Assembly (NCBI RefSeq): GCF_000504285.1
Contig: NZ_KI632511.1
Location: 5,252,154-5,316,153 of the forward strand
Direction of reading: 5' to 3'
DNA: 64,000 nt
Source: Actinospica robiniae DSM 44927
Lineage (GTDB): Bacteria; Actinomycetota; Actinomycetes; Streptomycetales; Catenulisporaceae
The position numbers and the translations under genes were made by a program. The notes below the pieces were generated by a model. It saw only the letters and a list, made by a program, of their open reading frames with translations. It searched no databases and was not told the DNA's origin. Below are positions 27,356 to 36,124 of this stretch, one piece after another; position 1 is the first letter of the stretch, and every line of letters begins with the position of its first letter.

Positions 27356-28210
27356 GTGGTGAGCTCGAAGCGCTATGTACCCGAAGACCTGCTGCCGACG
27401 CATCGGCGGCGCCAGAAGCCGGTGGAACTCGAGGCGTCGGCCGGGCTGGTGGTGGAGGAGACCTCCACCGGCTACTGCGGCGCCGTGGTGCGGCTGGAGA
27501 AGACGCCGGGCGGATACACCGTCACCCTCGAGGACCGCGCGGGCAAGCACCGGGTCTTCCCGCTCGGCCCCGGCTTCCTGTTCGAGGGACGGCCGGTCAC
27601 GCTCGTGCGCCCGAAGCCCGCGCAGCAGGCGCCGTCGAAATCCGGGCGGACCGCGTCGGGCTCGGTGGCGGTCTCCGGGCTGCGGGCGAAGGTGGCCCGG
27701 GCCGGCCGGATCTACGTGGAGGGCAAGCACGACGCCGAGCTGGTCGAGCGGGTCTGGGGCGACGACCTGCGGATCGAGGGCGTGGTGGTGGAGCTGCTCG
27801 GCGGCGTGGACGAGCTGCACGAGATCGCCGCGGCGTTCGATCCGGGCCCTGGCCGGCGCCTCGGCGTGCTGCTCGACCACCTGGTGCCCAACAGCAAGGA
27901 GACGCGCACGGCCGACCGGCTCCAGCGCGGCCGCGAGGAGTTCATCCTCGTCCTGGGCCACCCGTACGTGGACATCTGGCAGGCGGTCAAGCCCGCCTCG
28001 CTCGGCATCCCGGCCTGGCCGGTGGTGCCGCGCTCCGAGGACTGGAAGACCGGGGTGTGCGAGCGGCTGCACCGCAAGGACCCGTCCTGGCCGCTCGACC
28101 CGCGCCAGGCCTGGGCCCGGATCCTGTCCCGGGTCGGCTCGTACCGGGACCTCGAGCCGAACCTGCTCGGACCGGTCGAGGCGCTGATCGACTTCGTCAC
28201 CGCGCCCTGA
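27356..28210 (+). CDS. DUF3097 family protein, TOPRIM-like segment
   Basis: 284 residues, actinobacteria-specific family of unknown function. An N-terminal basic stretch (RYVPEDLLPTHRRRQK) and a small beta domain (about 25-85) precede a linker and a second domain with IYVEGKHDAELVERVWG (about 118-134) and RRLGVLLDHLVPNSKE, which resemble the Glu-Gly-Lys start and Asp strand of TOPRIM nucleotidyl-transfer/nuclease domains such as RNase M5. That resemblance is my inference. Start is GTG 27356 from the -10 spacing. Confidence 0.85.
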   Translation: MVSSKRYVPEDLLPTHRRRQKPVELEASAGLVVEETSTGYCGAVVRLEKTPGGYTVTLEDRAGKHRVFPLGPGFLFEGRPVTLVRPKPAQQAPSKSGRTASGSVAVSGLRAKVARAGRIYVEGKHDAELVERVWGDDLRIEGVVVELLGGVDELHEIAAAFDPGPGRRLGVLLDHLVPNSKETRTADRLQRGREEFILVLGHPYVDIWQAVKPASLGIPAWPVVPRSEDWKTGVCERLHRKDPSWPLDPRQAWARILSRVGSYRDLEPNLLGPVEALIDFVTAP

Positions 28211-28253
28211 CCGCGGCGCCCCGGCCAGGCCGGACGGCTCGGCCGGGGCCGGC

Positions 28254-29474
28254 TCAGTCGGTCAGGTCCCGCACCACGGCGTCGGCGAGCAGCCGGCCGC
28301 GCCGGGTGAGCACCGCGTGCCCGTCGGCGAACGGCAGCGGCTCGACCAGCTCCTCCTCCAGCGCGCGCTGCGCCGCGGCCCGGCCCTTCTCGGTGAGCAG
28401 GGTCAGATCCAGGCCGTCGGAGATGCGCAGCTCCAGCAGGATCCGCTCGATCCGGCGGTCCTCCGGCGAGAGCACCTCGCGGGCGTGGCCGGGCGAGAGG
28501 CCGGCGTCGAGGCGCTGGGTGTAGGCGGACGGGTGCTTGACGTTCCACCAGCGGGTGCCGCCGATGTGCGAGTGCGCGCCCGGGCCGACGCCCCACCAGT
28601 GGCCGCCGGTCCAGTACAGCAGGTTGTGCCGGCAGTGCGCGTCCTCGGACACGGCCCAGTTCGACACCTCGTACCAGCGGTATCCGGCCTCGGCGAGCAG
28701 CTGGTCGGCCATCAGGTAGCGGTCGGCGTGCACGTCGTCGTCGATCATCGGCAGCTCGCCGCGCTTGATCCGGGCGGAGAGCCTGGTGCCCTCCTCGACG
28801 ATCAGCGAGTAGGCCGAGACGTGGTCCGGGTAGGCCGAGATCACCGACTCCAGCGAGGCGCGCCAGTCCTGGTCGCTCTCCCCCGGCGTGCCGTAGATCA
28901 GATCCAGGTTCACCTGCTCGAACCCGGCGTCGTAAGCCCACCGGACGCACTGCTCGGCGCGGCCCGGGGTGTGCCGGCGGTCGAGCACGTCCAGCACGTG
29001 CGGACGGGCGGACTGCATGCCGAAGGAGATCCGGTTGAAGCCGCCCTCGGCCAGCTCGACCAGGTACCGCTCGTCCACCGACTCCGGGTTGGCCTCGGTG
29101 GTGATCTCGGCTTCTGCCGAGAGCCCGAACTCGGCCTTGATCGCCTTGAGCATGGCCACCAGGTCCGCCGCGGGCAGCAGGGTGGGCGTGCCGCCGCCGA
29201 AGAACACCGTCTCCACCGGCACGTAGGCCTCGCCGAGCGAGCGCCGGGCCAGCCGGATCTCCTCGATCGCGCTGTGCGCGTACCCGGCCTGGGACGCGCC
29301 CCCGCCCAGCTCGGAAGCGGTGTAGGTGTTGAAGTCGCAGTAGCCGCAGCGGGTGGCGCAGTACGGGACGTGCACGTAGAAGCCGAAGGGCTGGGACCCG
29401 AAGGATTCCAGCGATGCGGCCGGGAGCGCGCCGTCCGAGGGGACCGGATCGCCGTCGAGTTGTACGGAAGGCAT
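28254..29474 (-). CDS. hemW: HemW-type radical SAM heme chaperone
   Basis: 406 residues. The radical-SAM cluster motif is HVPYCATRCGYCDF (Cys39, 43, 46), i.e. CxxxCxxC, followed by the GGGTPTLLP motif and a C-terminal HemN-like domain. HemW, unlike HemN, lacks coproporphyrinogen oxidase activity and delivers heme; assignment rests on the lone N-terminal motif and the conserved position next to lepA and hrcA. ATG 29474 is preceded by GACAAT and 6 nt. Confidence 0.92.
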   Translation of the reverse strand: MPSVQLDGDPVPSDGALPAASLESFGSQPFGFYVHVPYCATRCGYCDFNTYTASELGGGASQAGYAHSAIEEIRLARRSLGEAYVPVETVFFGGGTPTLLPAADLVAMLKAIKAEFGLSAEAEITTEANPESVDERYLVELAEGGFNRISFGMQSARPHVLDVLDRRHTPGRAEQCVRWAYDAGFEQVNLDLIYGTPGESDQDWRASLESVISAYPDHVSAYSLIVEEGTRLSARIKRGELPMIDDDVHADRYLMADQLLAEAGYRWYEVSNWAVSEDAHCRHNLLYWTGGHWWGVGPGAHSHIGGTRWWNVKHPSAYTQRLDAGLSPGHAREVLSPEDRRIERILLELRISDGLDLTLLTEKGRAAAQRALEEELVEPLPFADGHAVLTRRGRLLADAVVRDLTD

Positions 29475-29480
29475 TGGGAC

Positions 29481-29486
29481 ATTGTC
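29481..29486 (-). promoter_or_regulatory. Predicted -10 of hemW
   Basis: GACAAT, 6 nt, ATG 29474; a CACAAT-like variant of the leaderless pattern. Confidence 0.35.
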
Positions 29487-29565
29487 TCAGCCGCACCGGC
29501 GGGCGGGCGAACCTTCCGGCCGACGCCGGACCGGGGCCCGGGGATTTGCCCCGATCGCACCAACG

Positions 29566-29609
29566 GCTGGGCCGCTCGGCTCACGCCGCTGGGCCGCTCG
29601 GCTCACCCC
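29566..29609. repeat. 22-bp tandem direct repeat
   Basis: Two adjacent copies of a unit beginning GCTGGGCCGCTCGGCTCAC (29566-29587 and 29588-29609, one mismatch). It lies in the divergent region between hemW and the GNAT gene. Confidence 0.7.
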
Positions 29610-29679
29610 CGGCCGGGCATGCGGTGGAAACCCGCCGGTAACCCGTCGGGGGAGGCCGCGCGCGGGTAACGGGCTGTCC

Positions 29680-30543
29680 ATGTCCAGTTCAGCAGCTTCA
29701 GCTTCAGCGACAGACCTACCGGTGCGGCGGCTGACGGCGGCCGACCGCACGCGGTGCAGCGCGCTCGCCGTCAGCCGGGACTGGGGGACCGAGGAGAAGA
29801 AGTGGGAACTCCTGTTCGAGTTGGGCGAGGTCTACGGGGTCGAGGACCCCGGCGGTGACCTGATCGCCACCTCCGTGCTCACCCGGTACGGGGCCGACCT
29901 GGCGGCGGTGAGCATGGTGCTGGTGGCCAAGAGCCACGAGCGGCGCGGCTTCGGCACCAAGATGGTGCGGCACGCGCTCGAGCAGGCCGACGGCTCCTGC
30001 GTGACCCTGCACGCCACCCAGCCGGGCCGGCCGCTCTACGACAAGCTCGGCTTCAAACGCTTCGCCACGGTCGAGGCGCACCTGGGCACCTTCGACCCGA
30101 CCGGCGCCAACGTGGGCCGCTCGGACGAGGCGAACGCGGCCGACTACGCCGAGATCGCCCGGCTCGACCGGGACGCCTACGGCGCCGACCGGGCCGCCCT
30201 GCTGGCCCGGCTGCCGCAGCTGGCCGAGCGCATCCGGGTGCTGCGCGGCGAGGGCGGCAAGCTCACCGGCTACGGCGCCACCTGGCGCAACGGCGAGACC
30301 ACGGTGGTCGGCCCGGTGGTGGCCCCGGACGTGGCCGGCGCCCGCGACCTGGTGACCGACCTGGCCGTGGACGCGGGCGGGCCGGTGCGGATGGACATCG
30401 ACCACGAGGGCGACGACCTGTCCGCCTGGGCCTGCGGGCACGGCCTGCAGCCGACGTATTCGTGCACGCACATGGCGCACGGCCGGCAGGTCCCGATGGA
30501 CCAGAGCCGGCTGCACGCGCCGCTGATGTGCGCGCTCGGCTAG
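29680..30543 (+). CDS. Tandem-GNAT acetyltransferase
   Basis: 287 residues. The N-terminal half is a full GNAT domain: VSMVLVAKSHERRGFGTKMVRHALEQA includes the RxxGxG acetyl-CoA loop and GRPLYDKLGF is motif B. The C-terminal half (about 145-280) is a second, degenerate GNAT-like domain. ATG 29680 begins the recognisable domain after a short Ser/Ala stretch. Substrate unknown. Confidence 0.85.
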   Translation: MSSSAASASATDLPVRRLTAADRTRCSALAVSRDWGTEEKKWELLFELGEVYGVEDPGGDLIATSVLTRYGADLAAVSMVLVAKSHERRGFGTKMVRHALEQADGSCVTLHATQPGRPLYDKLGFKRFATVEAHLGTFDPTGANVGRSDEANAADYAEIARLDRDAYGADRAALLARLPQLAERIRVLRGEGGKLTGYGATWRNGETTVVGPVVAPDVAGARDLVTDLAVDAGGPVRMDIDHEGDDLSAWACGHGLQPTYSCTHMAHGRQVPMDQSRLHAPLMCALG

Positions 30544-30584
30544 CCGTTCAGCCAGCCGCACGGCGGCTCCACGGCAGGCGGACA

Positions 30585-30617
30585 GGCGCTGCGTCGCGTT
30601 CCCGGCGACGCAGCGCC
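30585..30617. terminator. 13-bp perfect hairpin, bidirectional
   Basis: GGCGCTGCGTCGC, 7-nt loop, GCGACGCAGCGCC, between the convergent GNAT and DUF899 genes. Outer GGCAG/CTGCC can lengthen the stem. Confidence 0.8.
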
Positions 30618-30648
30618 CTCGTCTGCCCGGCTCCCGACGCCGCGGCCG

Positions 30649-31368
30649 CTACTCGGCGAAGTCCGGCACGGCCGCGCGGGCGCGCTCGTAGCGGCCCTTC
30701 GGCTCCTCCCACGCCTCCTGCCGGCCGAGCGCGGTCAGGTCGAGCAGGCCGTACGCGCCGCCGCTGTCAGTGCCCCGGGCGTAGGTCGAGTAGGTGTGGA
30801 AGATCTCGTCGCCCTCCTTCAGGAAGGCGCTGACGCCCGGCTGCTCCGAGGTCTCGCCGGCCGCGACGAACTCCGGGTGCGGCGCGTAGTTGTACTCGAT
30901 CTGGCCGGCGTCCGGGTCCAGCGTCACCCGGAAGTCGCGGTTGAAGCTGGAGCCCTGCGACGAGTACCAGTTCAGGAACCAGCCGCGCTGTTCCGCGTAC
31001 GCCTTGAGCTTGGGGTAGGGAGCCCGGGAGACCAGCACGTACTCCGTCTCCCGCGCGTGCAGGTGCTCGAGCAGGCCGGTCGAGAACTCGTCGATGCCGG
31101 CGGTGCAGCCCGAGCAGGCCTTGTCCCAGTCCGGGTGGAACATGACGTGCTGGAGCAGCAGCTGGCGCTTGCCGCGGAACAGGTCGGCCAGGCCGACCCG
31201 GCCCTCGGCGCCTTCGAACGCGTAATCGGCCTCGACCCGGACCATCGGCAGCCGGCGCCGGTCGGCGTTGAGCGCGTCCCGCGCGCGGGTGGCCGCCTTC
31301 TCCCGCACCAGCAGGGCCTTGCGGGCGGCGAGCCACTCCTCGCGCGAGACGACATCGGGCAGAGCCAT
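30649..31368 (-). CDS. DUF899 family thioredoxin-fold protein
   Basis: 239 residues, beginning with EEWLAARKALLVREKAATRARD, the usual DUF899 opening. The core HPDWDKACSGCTAGIDEF has CSGC at the place of the thioredoxin CxxC, followed by FLNWYSSQGSSFNRDF and a C-terminal dithiol-disulfide-type DLTALGRQE. Family function is not established. A strong Shine-Dalgarno AAGGAGGAGG precedes ATG. Confidence 0.9.
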   Translation of the reverse strand: MALPDVVSREEWLAARKALLVREKAATRARDALNADRRRLPMVRVEADYAFEGAEGRVGLADLFRGKRQLLLQHVMFHPDWDKACSGCTAGIDEFSTGLLEHLHARETEYVLVSRAPYPKLKAYAEQRGWFLNWYSSQGSSFNRDFRVTLDPDAGQIEYNYAPHPEFVAAGETSEQPGVSAFLKEGDEIFHTYSTYARGTDSGGAYGLLDLTALGRQEAWEEPKGRYERARAAVPDFAE

Positions 31369-31455
31369 AGTCCTCCTCCTTCAGTGCAGTCCGTTCACCT
31401 TCGCTCTCACGACGGTAACGACCGGCACTGACAGACAGGACGGGCCAGGTTTTTA

Positions 31456-33318
31456 CTACTTCTTTGCCTTGTCCGCCGGGCTGTCGGAGTCGGAGGAGAG
31501 CGCGGCGATGAAGGCCTCCTGCGGGACCTCCACCCGGCCGACCATCTTCATCCGCTTCTTGCCCTCCTTCTGCTTCTCCAGCAGCTTGCGCTTACGCGAG
31601 ATGTCGCCGCCGTAGCACTTCGCCAGCACGTCCTTGCGCATCGCCCGGACCGTCTCGCGGGCGATCACCCGGGCGCCGATGGCCGCCTGGATCGGCACCT
31701 CGAACTGCTGACGCGGGATCAGGTCCTTGAGCCGCTCGGCCATCTTCACGCCGTAGTTGTAGGAGCGGTCCTTGTGCACGATCGCGGAGAAGGCGTCGAC
31801 CTTCTCGCCGTGCAGCAGGATGTCCACCTTCACCAGGTCGGCCTGCTGCTCGCCGTCCACGTCGTAGTCGAACGAGGCGTAGCCGCGGGTCTTGGACTTG
31901 AGCTGGTCGAAGAAGTCGAAGATGATCTCGCCGAGCGGCAGGGTGTAGCGCAGCTCGACCCGGTCCTCGGACAGGTAGTCCATCCCGAGCAGGTTGCCGC
32001 GGCGACCCTGGCACAGCTCCATGATCGCGCCGATGTAGTCGCTCGGGGCCAGCACGGTGGCGCGCACGGTCGGCTCGAAGACCTCGGCGATCTTGCCGTC
32101 GGCCGGGAACTCGCTCGGGTTGGTGACGATGTGCTCCTCGCGGCTCTCCATCACCACCCGGTAGACCACGTTCGGCGCGGTGGCGATCAGGTCGAGGTTG
32201 AACTCGCGCTCGAGCCGCTCCCGGATGATCTCCAGGTGCAGCAGGCCGAGGAAGCCGACCCGGAAGCCGAAGCCGAGCGCCGCCGAGGTCTCCGGCTCGT
32301 AGACCAGGGCCGCGTCGTTGAGCTGGAGCTTGTCCAGGGCGTCGCGCAGCTCCGGGTAGTCGGAGCCGTCGATCGGGTAGATGCCGGAGAACACCATCGG
32401 CTTCGGTTCCTTGTACCCGGTCAGCGCTTCGGTGGCGCCCTTGTGCTGCGCGGTGATGGTGTCGCCGACCTTCGACTGGCGCACGTCCTTCACGCCGGTG
32501 ATCAGGTAGCCCACCTCGCCCGGGCCGAGGCCGTCGGCCGGCTTGGGCTCGGGCGAGATGACGCCGATCTCCAGCAGCTCGTGGGTGGCGCCGGTGGACA
32601 TCATCAGGATGCGCTCGCGCTTGGAGAGATAGCCGTCCACCACCCGGACGTAGGTGACCACGCCGCGGTAGGAGTCGTAGACCGAGTCGAAGATCATCGC
32701 CCGGCTCTTGCCGGCGACGTCGCCGGTCGGCGACGGCAGGGTGCGCACCACGTGGTCGAGCAGCGCGGGCACGCCCTCGCCGGTCTTGCCGGAGACCCGC
32801 AGCACGTCCTCGGGCTCGCAGCCGATCAGCTTGGCGAGCTCCTCCGAGTACTTCTCCGGCTGCGCGGCCGGCAGGTCGATCTTGTTGAGCACCGGAACGA
32901 TCGTCAGATCGTTCTCCAGCGCCATGTACAGGTTCGCCAGCGTCTGCGCCTCGATCCCCTGCGCCGCGTCCACCAGCAGGATCGCGCCCTCGCAGGCGGC
33001 CAGCGAGCGGGAGACCTCGTAGGTGAAGTCCACGTGGCCGGGCGTGTCGATCATGTTGAGCACGTGCGTGACGCCCTCGACCTGCCAGGGCAGCCGCACG
33101 GCCTGGGACTTGATGGTGATCCCGCGTTCGCGCTCGATGTCCATCCGGTCGAGGTACTGGGCGCGCATCTGCCGCTCGTCGACGACGCCGGTCAGCTGCA
33201 GCATCCGGTCTGCCAGGGTGGACTTGCCGTGGTCGATGTGCGCGATGATGCAGAAGTTGCGGATCAGCGCGGGGTCCGTCTTCGACGGCTGCGGGATGTT
33301 GGACGGCAGGGCAGGCAC
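31456..33318 (-). CDS. lepA: Elongation factor 4 (LepA)
   Basis: Ribosome-associated GTPase. 620 residues from GTG 33318. G1 is [14 protein letters not shown]2/G3 include RGITIKSQ and DTPGHVDF, G4 is NKIDLP, then domains II, III, V and the LepA-specific C-terminus ([41 protein letters not shown]). Neighbouring rpsT and hemW fit the conserved order. The open frame continues upstream without family similarity, so GTG 33318 is chosen. Confidence 0.96.
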   Translation of the reverse strand: MPALPSNIPQPSKTDPALIRNFCIIAHIDHGKSTLADRMLQLTGVVDERQMRAQYLDRMDIERERGITIKSQAVRLPWQVEGVTHVLNMIDTPGHVDFTYEVSRSLAACEGAILLVDAAQGIEAQTLANLYMALENDLTIVPVLNKIDLPAAQPEKYSEELAKLIGCEPEDVLRVSGKTGEGVPALLDHVVRTLPSPTGDVAGKSRAMIFDSVYDSYRGVVTYVRVVDGYLSKRERILMMSTGATHELLEIGVISPEPKPADGLGPGEVGYLITGVKDVRQSKVGDTITAQHKGATEALTGYKEPKPMVFSGIYPIDGSDYPELRDALDKLQLNDAALVYEPETSAALGFGFRVGFLGLLHLEIIRERLEREFNLDLIATAPNVVYRVVMESREEHIVTNPSEFPADGKIAEVFEPTVRATVLAPSDYIGAIMELCQGRRGNLLGMDYLSEDRVELRYTLPLGEIIFDFFDQLKSKTRGYASFDYDVDGEQQADLVKVDILLHGEKVDAFSAIVHKDRSYNYGVKMAERLKDLIPRQQFEVPIQAAIGARVIARETVRAMRKDVLAKCYGGDISRKRKLLEKQKEGKKRMKMVGRVEVPQEAFIAALSSDSDSPADKAKK

Positions 33319-33442
33319 GCGGACAATCCATTCGACTGGTAGGGACCGCCACCATGGTCCCATAGCGAGCTTCCCGGGGAACCACCGAAGAGCTCCGCGC
33401 CGCGACGCGGGGCGAATCGGCCACGCCGTCCTCGGAGACTGG

Positions 33443-33448
33443 CACAAT
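33443..33448 (+). promoter_or_regulatory. Predicted -10 of the gene at 33455
   Basis: CACAAT, 6 nt, ATG; same hexamer and spacing as upstream of the GNAT gene at 10208. Confidence 0.4.
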
Positions 33449-33454
33449 CGCCGC

Positions 33455-34810
33455 ATGAGCCCCGTGAGCCGTAGCCGCAAGCCGAAGCGCCCCGTGAAGC
33501 CCGCGCACCATGTACCCGCCTCTCCGTACTCGCACGTGGTGGAGGAGGCCAAGGCGCTGCTCGACCCCGAGACCGAGGTGATGGACGCGGAGCTGTGGGC
33601 CTCCTTCGTCCTGGGCGGGGTGTTCGACGCCGCCTGGCGCGAGGCCGAGGAGACCGAGGACGACCCGGACGAGCTGTTCGAGCGGATGCTCGGGGAGCTG
33701 CTGGACTACCTGGCCAAGCAGAAGCGCCGGCCGGAGGCGCTGGCCGGGCTGCGCGCGCTGGTCATGGTGGGCGAGGAGTGGAGCCGGCAGGAGGCGCTGG
33801 ACGCGGCCAACTGGCTGGCCGAGCAGGGGCTGAAGGAGCCGGCCTGGCTGCGCCAGGCGGAGGAGGTCAAGCCGGTCGCGGTGTTCCGGGCGGGCGACCT
33901 GTTCGGCGACGTCGGCGCGGTGAACCTGGGCTTCTCCCGGGGCGGGCAGCAGCACACCGTCTGCTGCTACGTGGCCGACCGGGGCGGTCCGGTGCTCGAC
34001 CGGGTGCTGATCGTGGCCGGTTCGGCCGAGTCGCTGGCCGAGGAGATGCGGGCCGAGGACGAGGAGCAGGGCCTGCACGTGAGCCGGCTGGAGCTGGAGG
34101 CGGCGCGCACGCTGCTGGCCGAGGCGGTCGACCGGCTGCTGTCCGAGGGCCCGGACGATCCGGAGGAGTTGGCCGAGCTGGCCGAGGAGGCCGGGCTCGA
34201 CCCGGAGGAGCTGGAGATGACCAGCCCGGTGGGCCTGTGGCCGCTGGTGGCGGCCCGGCTCGACTTGCTGCCCGAGCCGCCGGTGGCGCAGACCGCGGTG
34301 GGCAGCGCCGAGGACGTGCACGAGACGGTGGCCGCGTTCCTGGGCTCGGGCCCGGCCGCGGACCTGGACCGGGACTTCGCCGGCGCGTTGGCCACCGTGA
34401 TGGCCGACGCCGCGGCGCTGAGCGACCGGACCGCGGTGGGCTTCGGGCCGCAGAGCCTCGGCGGCTTCCTGCTCGAGGAGTTCGCCGAGTCGATCGTGCT
34501 CACCGACGCCGAGCTCATCGAGGCGCGCGCGGTGATCCCGGCCTGGGCCGAGTTCACCAACGGCCGGCGCGGCTTCGGCGAGGAGGGCATGCGGCTGTGG
34601 CGCGAGGCGCTGCCGCAGCTGCTCGAGGCCTTCGTGGACGTCTACGAGGACCCGGAGATGGCCGCCCTGCGCGCGGAGTTCGAGGCGGTGCCGGTGCGCG
34701 AGTACCAGGTCAACGCCGGTGCGGACCTCTCTGAGCTGCTGGCCCAGCTGGTGGCCGAGGCGCGCAGTGCCGAGGGCCTCGACGACGAGGACGAAGACGA
34801 GGACGAGTAA
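33455..34810 (+). CDS. Acidic protein of unknown function
   Basis: 451 residues, no family recognised. A basic N-terminal tail ([15 protein letters not shown]) is followed by a largely helical, Glu/Asp/Leu/Ala-rich body and a C-terminal DEDEDEDE tail. Segments such as [16 protein letters not shown] and [21 protein letters not shown] look like folded domain rather than low complexity. It lies 57 bp before the YhaO/YhaN pair on the same strand and might act with it, but the pair has its own predicted -10. Confidence 0.75.
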   Translation: MSPVSRSRKPKRPVKPAHHVPASPYSHVVEEAKALLDPETEVMDAELWASFVLGGVFDAAWREAEETEDDPDELFERMLGELLDYLAKQKRRPEALAGLRALVMVGEEWSRQEALDAANWLAEQGLKEPAWLRQAEEVKPVAVFRAGDLFGDVGAVNLGFSRGGQQHTVCCYVADRGGPVLDRVLIVAGSAESLAEEMRAEDEEQGLHVSRLELEAARTLLAEAVDRLLSEGPDDPEELAELAEEAGLDPEELEMTSPVGLWPLVAARLDLLPEPPVAQTAVGSAEDVHETVAAFLGSGPAADLDRDFAGALATVMADAAALSDRTAVGFGPQSLGGFLLEEFAESIVLTDAELIEARAVIPAWAEFTNGRRGFGEEGMRLWREALPQLLEAFVDVYEDPEMAALRAEFEAVPVREYQVNAGADLSELLAQLVAEARSAEGLDDEDEDEDE

Positions 34811-34850
34811 CGAGACGGAGAACCGGCGGACGCCGTCGGCGGGTCGGAGA

Positions 34851-34856
34851 TAGGGT
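34851..34856 (+). promoter_or_regulatory. Possible -10 of the yhaO-like gene
   Basis: TAGGGT, 11 nt, ATG 34868; would give a very short leader rather than a leaderless mRNA. Confidence 0.3.
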
Positions 34857-34867
34857 CGTTCGACATC

Positions 34868-36124
34868 ATGATGAAGCTGCTGCACGCCGCGGACCTGCAC
34901 ATCGACAGCCCGCTGCGCGGGCTCGAGCGCTACCCGGACGCCCCGGCCGACCTGTTGCGCGGCGCCACCAGGCGGGCGACCGAGAACCTGGTGGCGCTGG
35001 CCCGGTCGGAACGGGTGGACGCCGTGCTGCTGGCCGGCGACGTCTTCGACGGGGACTGGCGCGACTTCGAGACGGCGCTGTTCTTCCGGCGCCAGCTGGT
35101 CGCGTTGGAGGAGGCCGGGATCCCGGTCTACCTGGTCTCCGGGAACCACGACGCGGCCAGCCAGATCAGCAGGACCCTGTCGTACCCGGCGAACGTCACC
35201 GTGTTCGACACCCTGCGCCCGCAGACCGCGCGCCCGGCGGCCGACGCGGGCTTCGTCGTGCACGGGCAGGGCTACGCCCGCCGGGACGTGACGGAGAATC
35301 TCGCCGTCGGCTACCCGGCGGCGATCCCGGGCCTGTTCAACATAGGTCTACTGCACACCGCGCTGACCGGCCGGGACGGGCACGACCGGTACGCGCCGTG
35401 CACCGAGCAGGAGCTCACGGCGCTCGGCTACGACTACTGGGCGCTCGGCCACGTGCACACCCGTGAAGAGGTCTCCACCGCGCCGCACATCGTCTTCCCG
35501 GGCAACATCCAGGGCCGGCACGCGAAGGAGGACGGGCCCAAGGGCTGCACGCTGATCACCGTCCGACCGGGCCGGACCGAGCTGGAGCACCGGGATCTGG
35601 ACGTGGTGCGCTGGGCCCGGCTCGAGGTGGACGCGAGCGGCGCGGCCGATCTGGACGAGGTGTGCGCCCTGGCCCGGGAAGAACTCGACCGGGCGCGGGC
35701 CGAGGCGGGCAAGCCGCTGGCCGCGCGGATCGTGGTGGTGGGCCGTTCCGAGGCGCACGCGGAGCTGTGGCGGGAGCGCGAGCGGCTCGGCGCCGAACTG
35801 CGCGCGCTCGCCCAGGATTACGACGACGTGTGGCTGGAGAAGGTGCGCGCCGCCACGTCGCCGCCGCAACTGGCCACGGACCCGGCTGAAGAAGGCGCCG
35901 GCGCGGGCGAACTGGTCCGGGGGATCCTGCAGACCGCGCGGGAGCTGCGCGCGGACGAGGACTCGCTGCGCAAGGCGATCGAGAAGAGCGACCTGTGGGG
36001 CAAGCTCCCGCCCGAGGCGCGCGGCCGGGACCGGCTCGACGTCACGGATGCGTCGTGGTGCGGGCAGCTGCTCGACGAAGCCTCCGATCTGCTCACCGCG
36101 CTGCTGGAGGAGAAGTCGGCATGA
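34868..36124 (+). CDS. SbcD/YhaO-type metallophosphoesterase nuclease subunit
   Basis: 418 residues. Calcineurin-like phosphoesterase motifs in order: LLHAADLHIDSPL (DxH), LLAGDVFDGD (GDxxD), YLVSGNHDA (GNHD), LLHTAL and ALGHVHTRE (GHxH). These coordinate two Mn2+ ions in the Mre11/SbcD family. The C-terminal 150 residues are helical and probably bind the partner. It overlaps the downstream ATPase gene by ATGA, the arrangement of yhaO-yhaN. Confidence 0.9.
   Translation: MMKLLHAADLHIDSPLRGLERYPDAPADLLRGATRRATENLVALARSERVDAVLLAGDVFDGDWRDFETALFFRRQLVALEEAGIPVYLVSGNHDAASQISRTLSYPANVTVFDTLRPQTARPAADAGFVVHGQGYARRDVTENLAVGYPAAIPGLFNIGLLHTALTGRDGHDRYAPCTEQELTALGYDYWALGHVHTREEVSTAPHIVFPGNIQGRHAKEDGPKGCTLITVRPGRTELEHRDLDVVRWARLEVDASGAADLDEVCALAREELDRARAEAGKPLAARIVVVGRSEAHAELWRERERLGAELRALAQDYDDVWLEKVRAATSPPQLATDPAEEGAGAGELVRGILQTARELRADEDSLRKAIEKSDLWGKLPPEARGRDRLDVTDASWCGQLLDEASDLLTALLEEKSA

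Noticed and set aside
28254-29474. Oxygen-independent coproporphyrinogen III oxidase (HemN)
   Set aside because: Length, motif spacing and location next to lepA/hrcA fit HemW.
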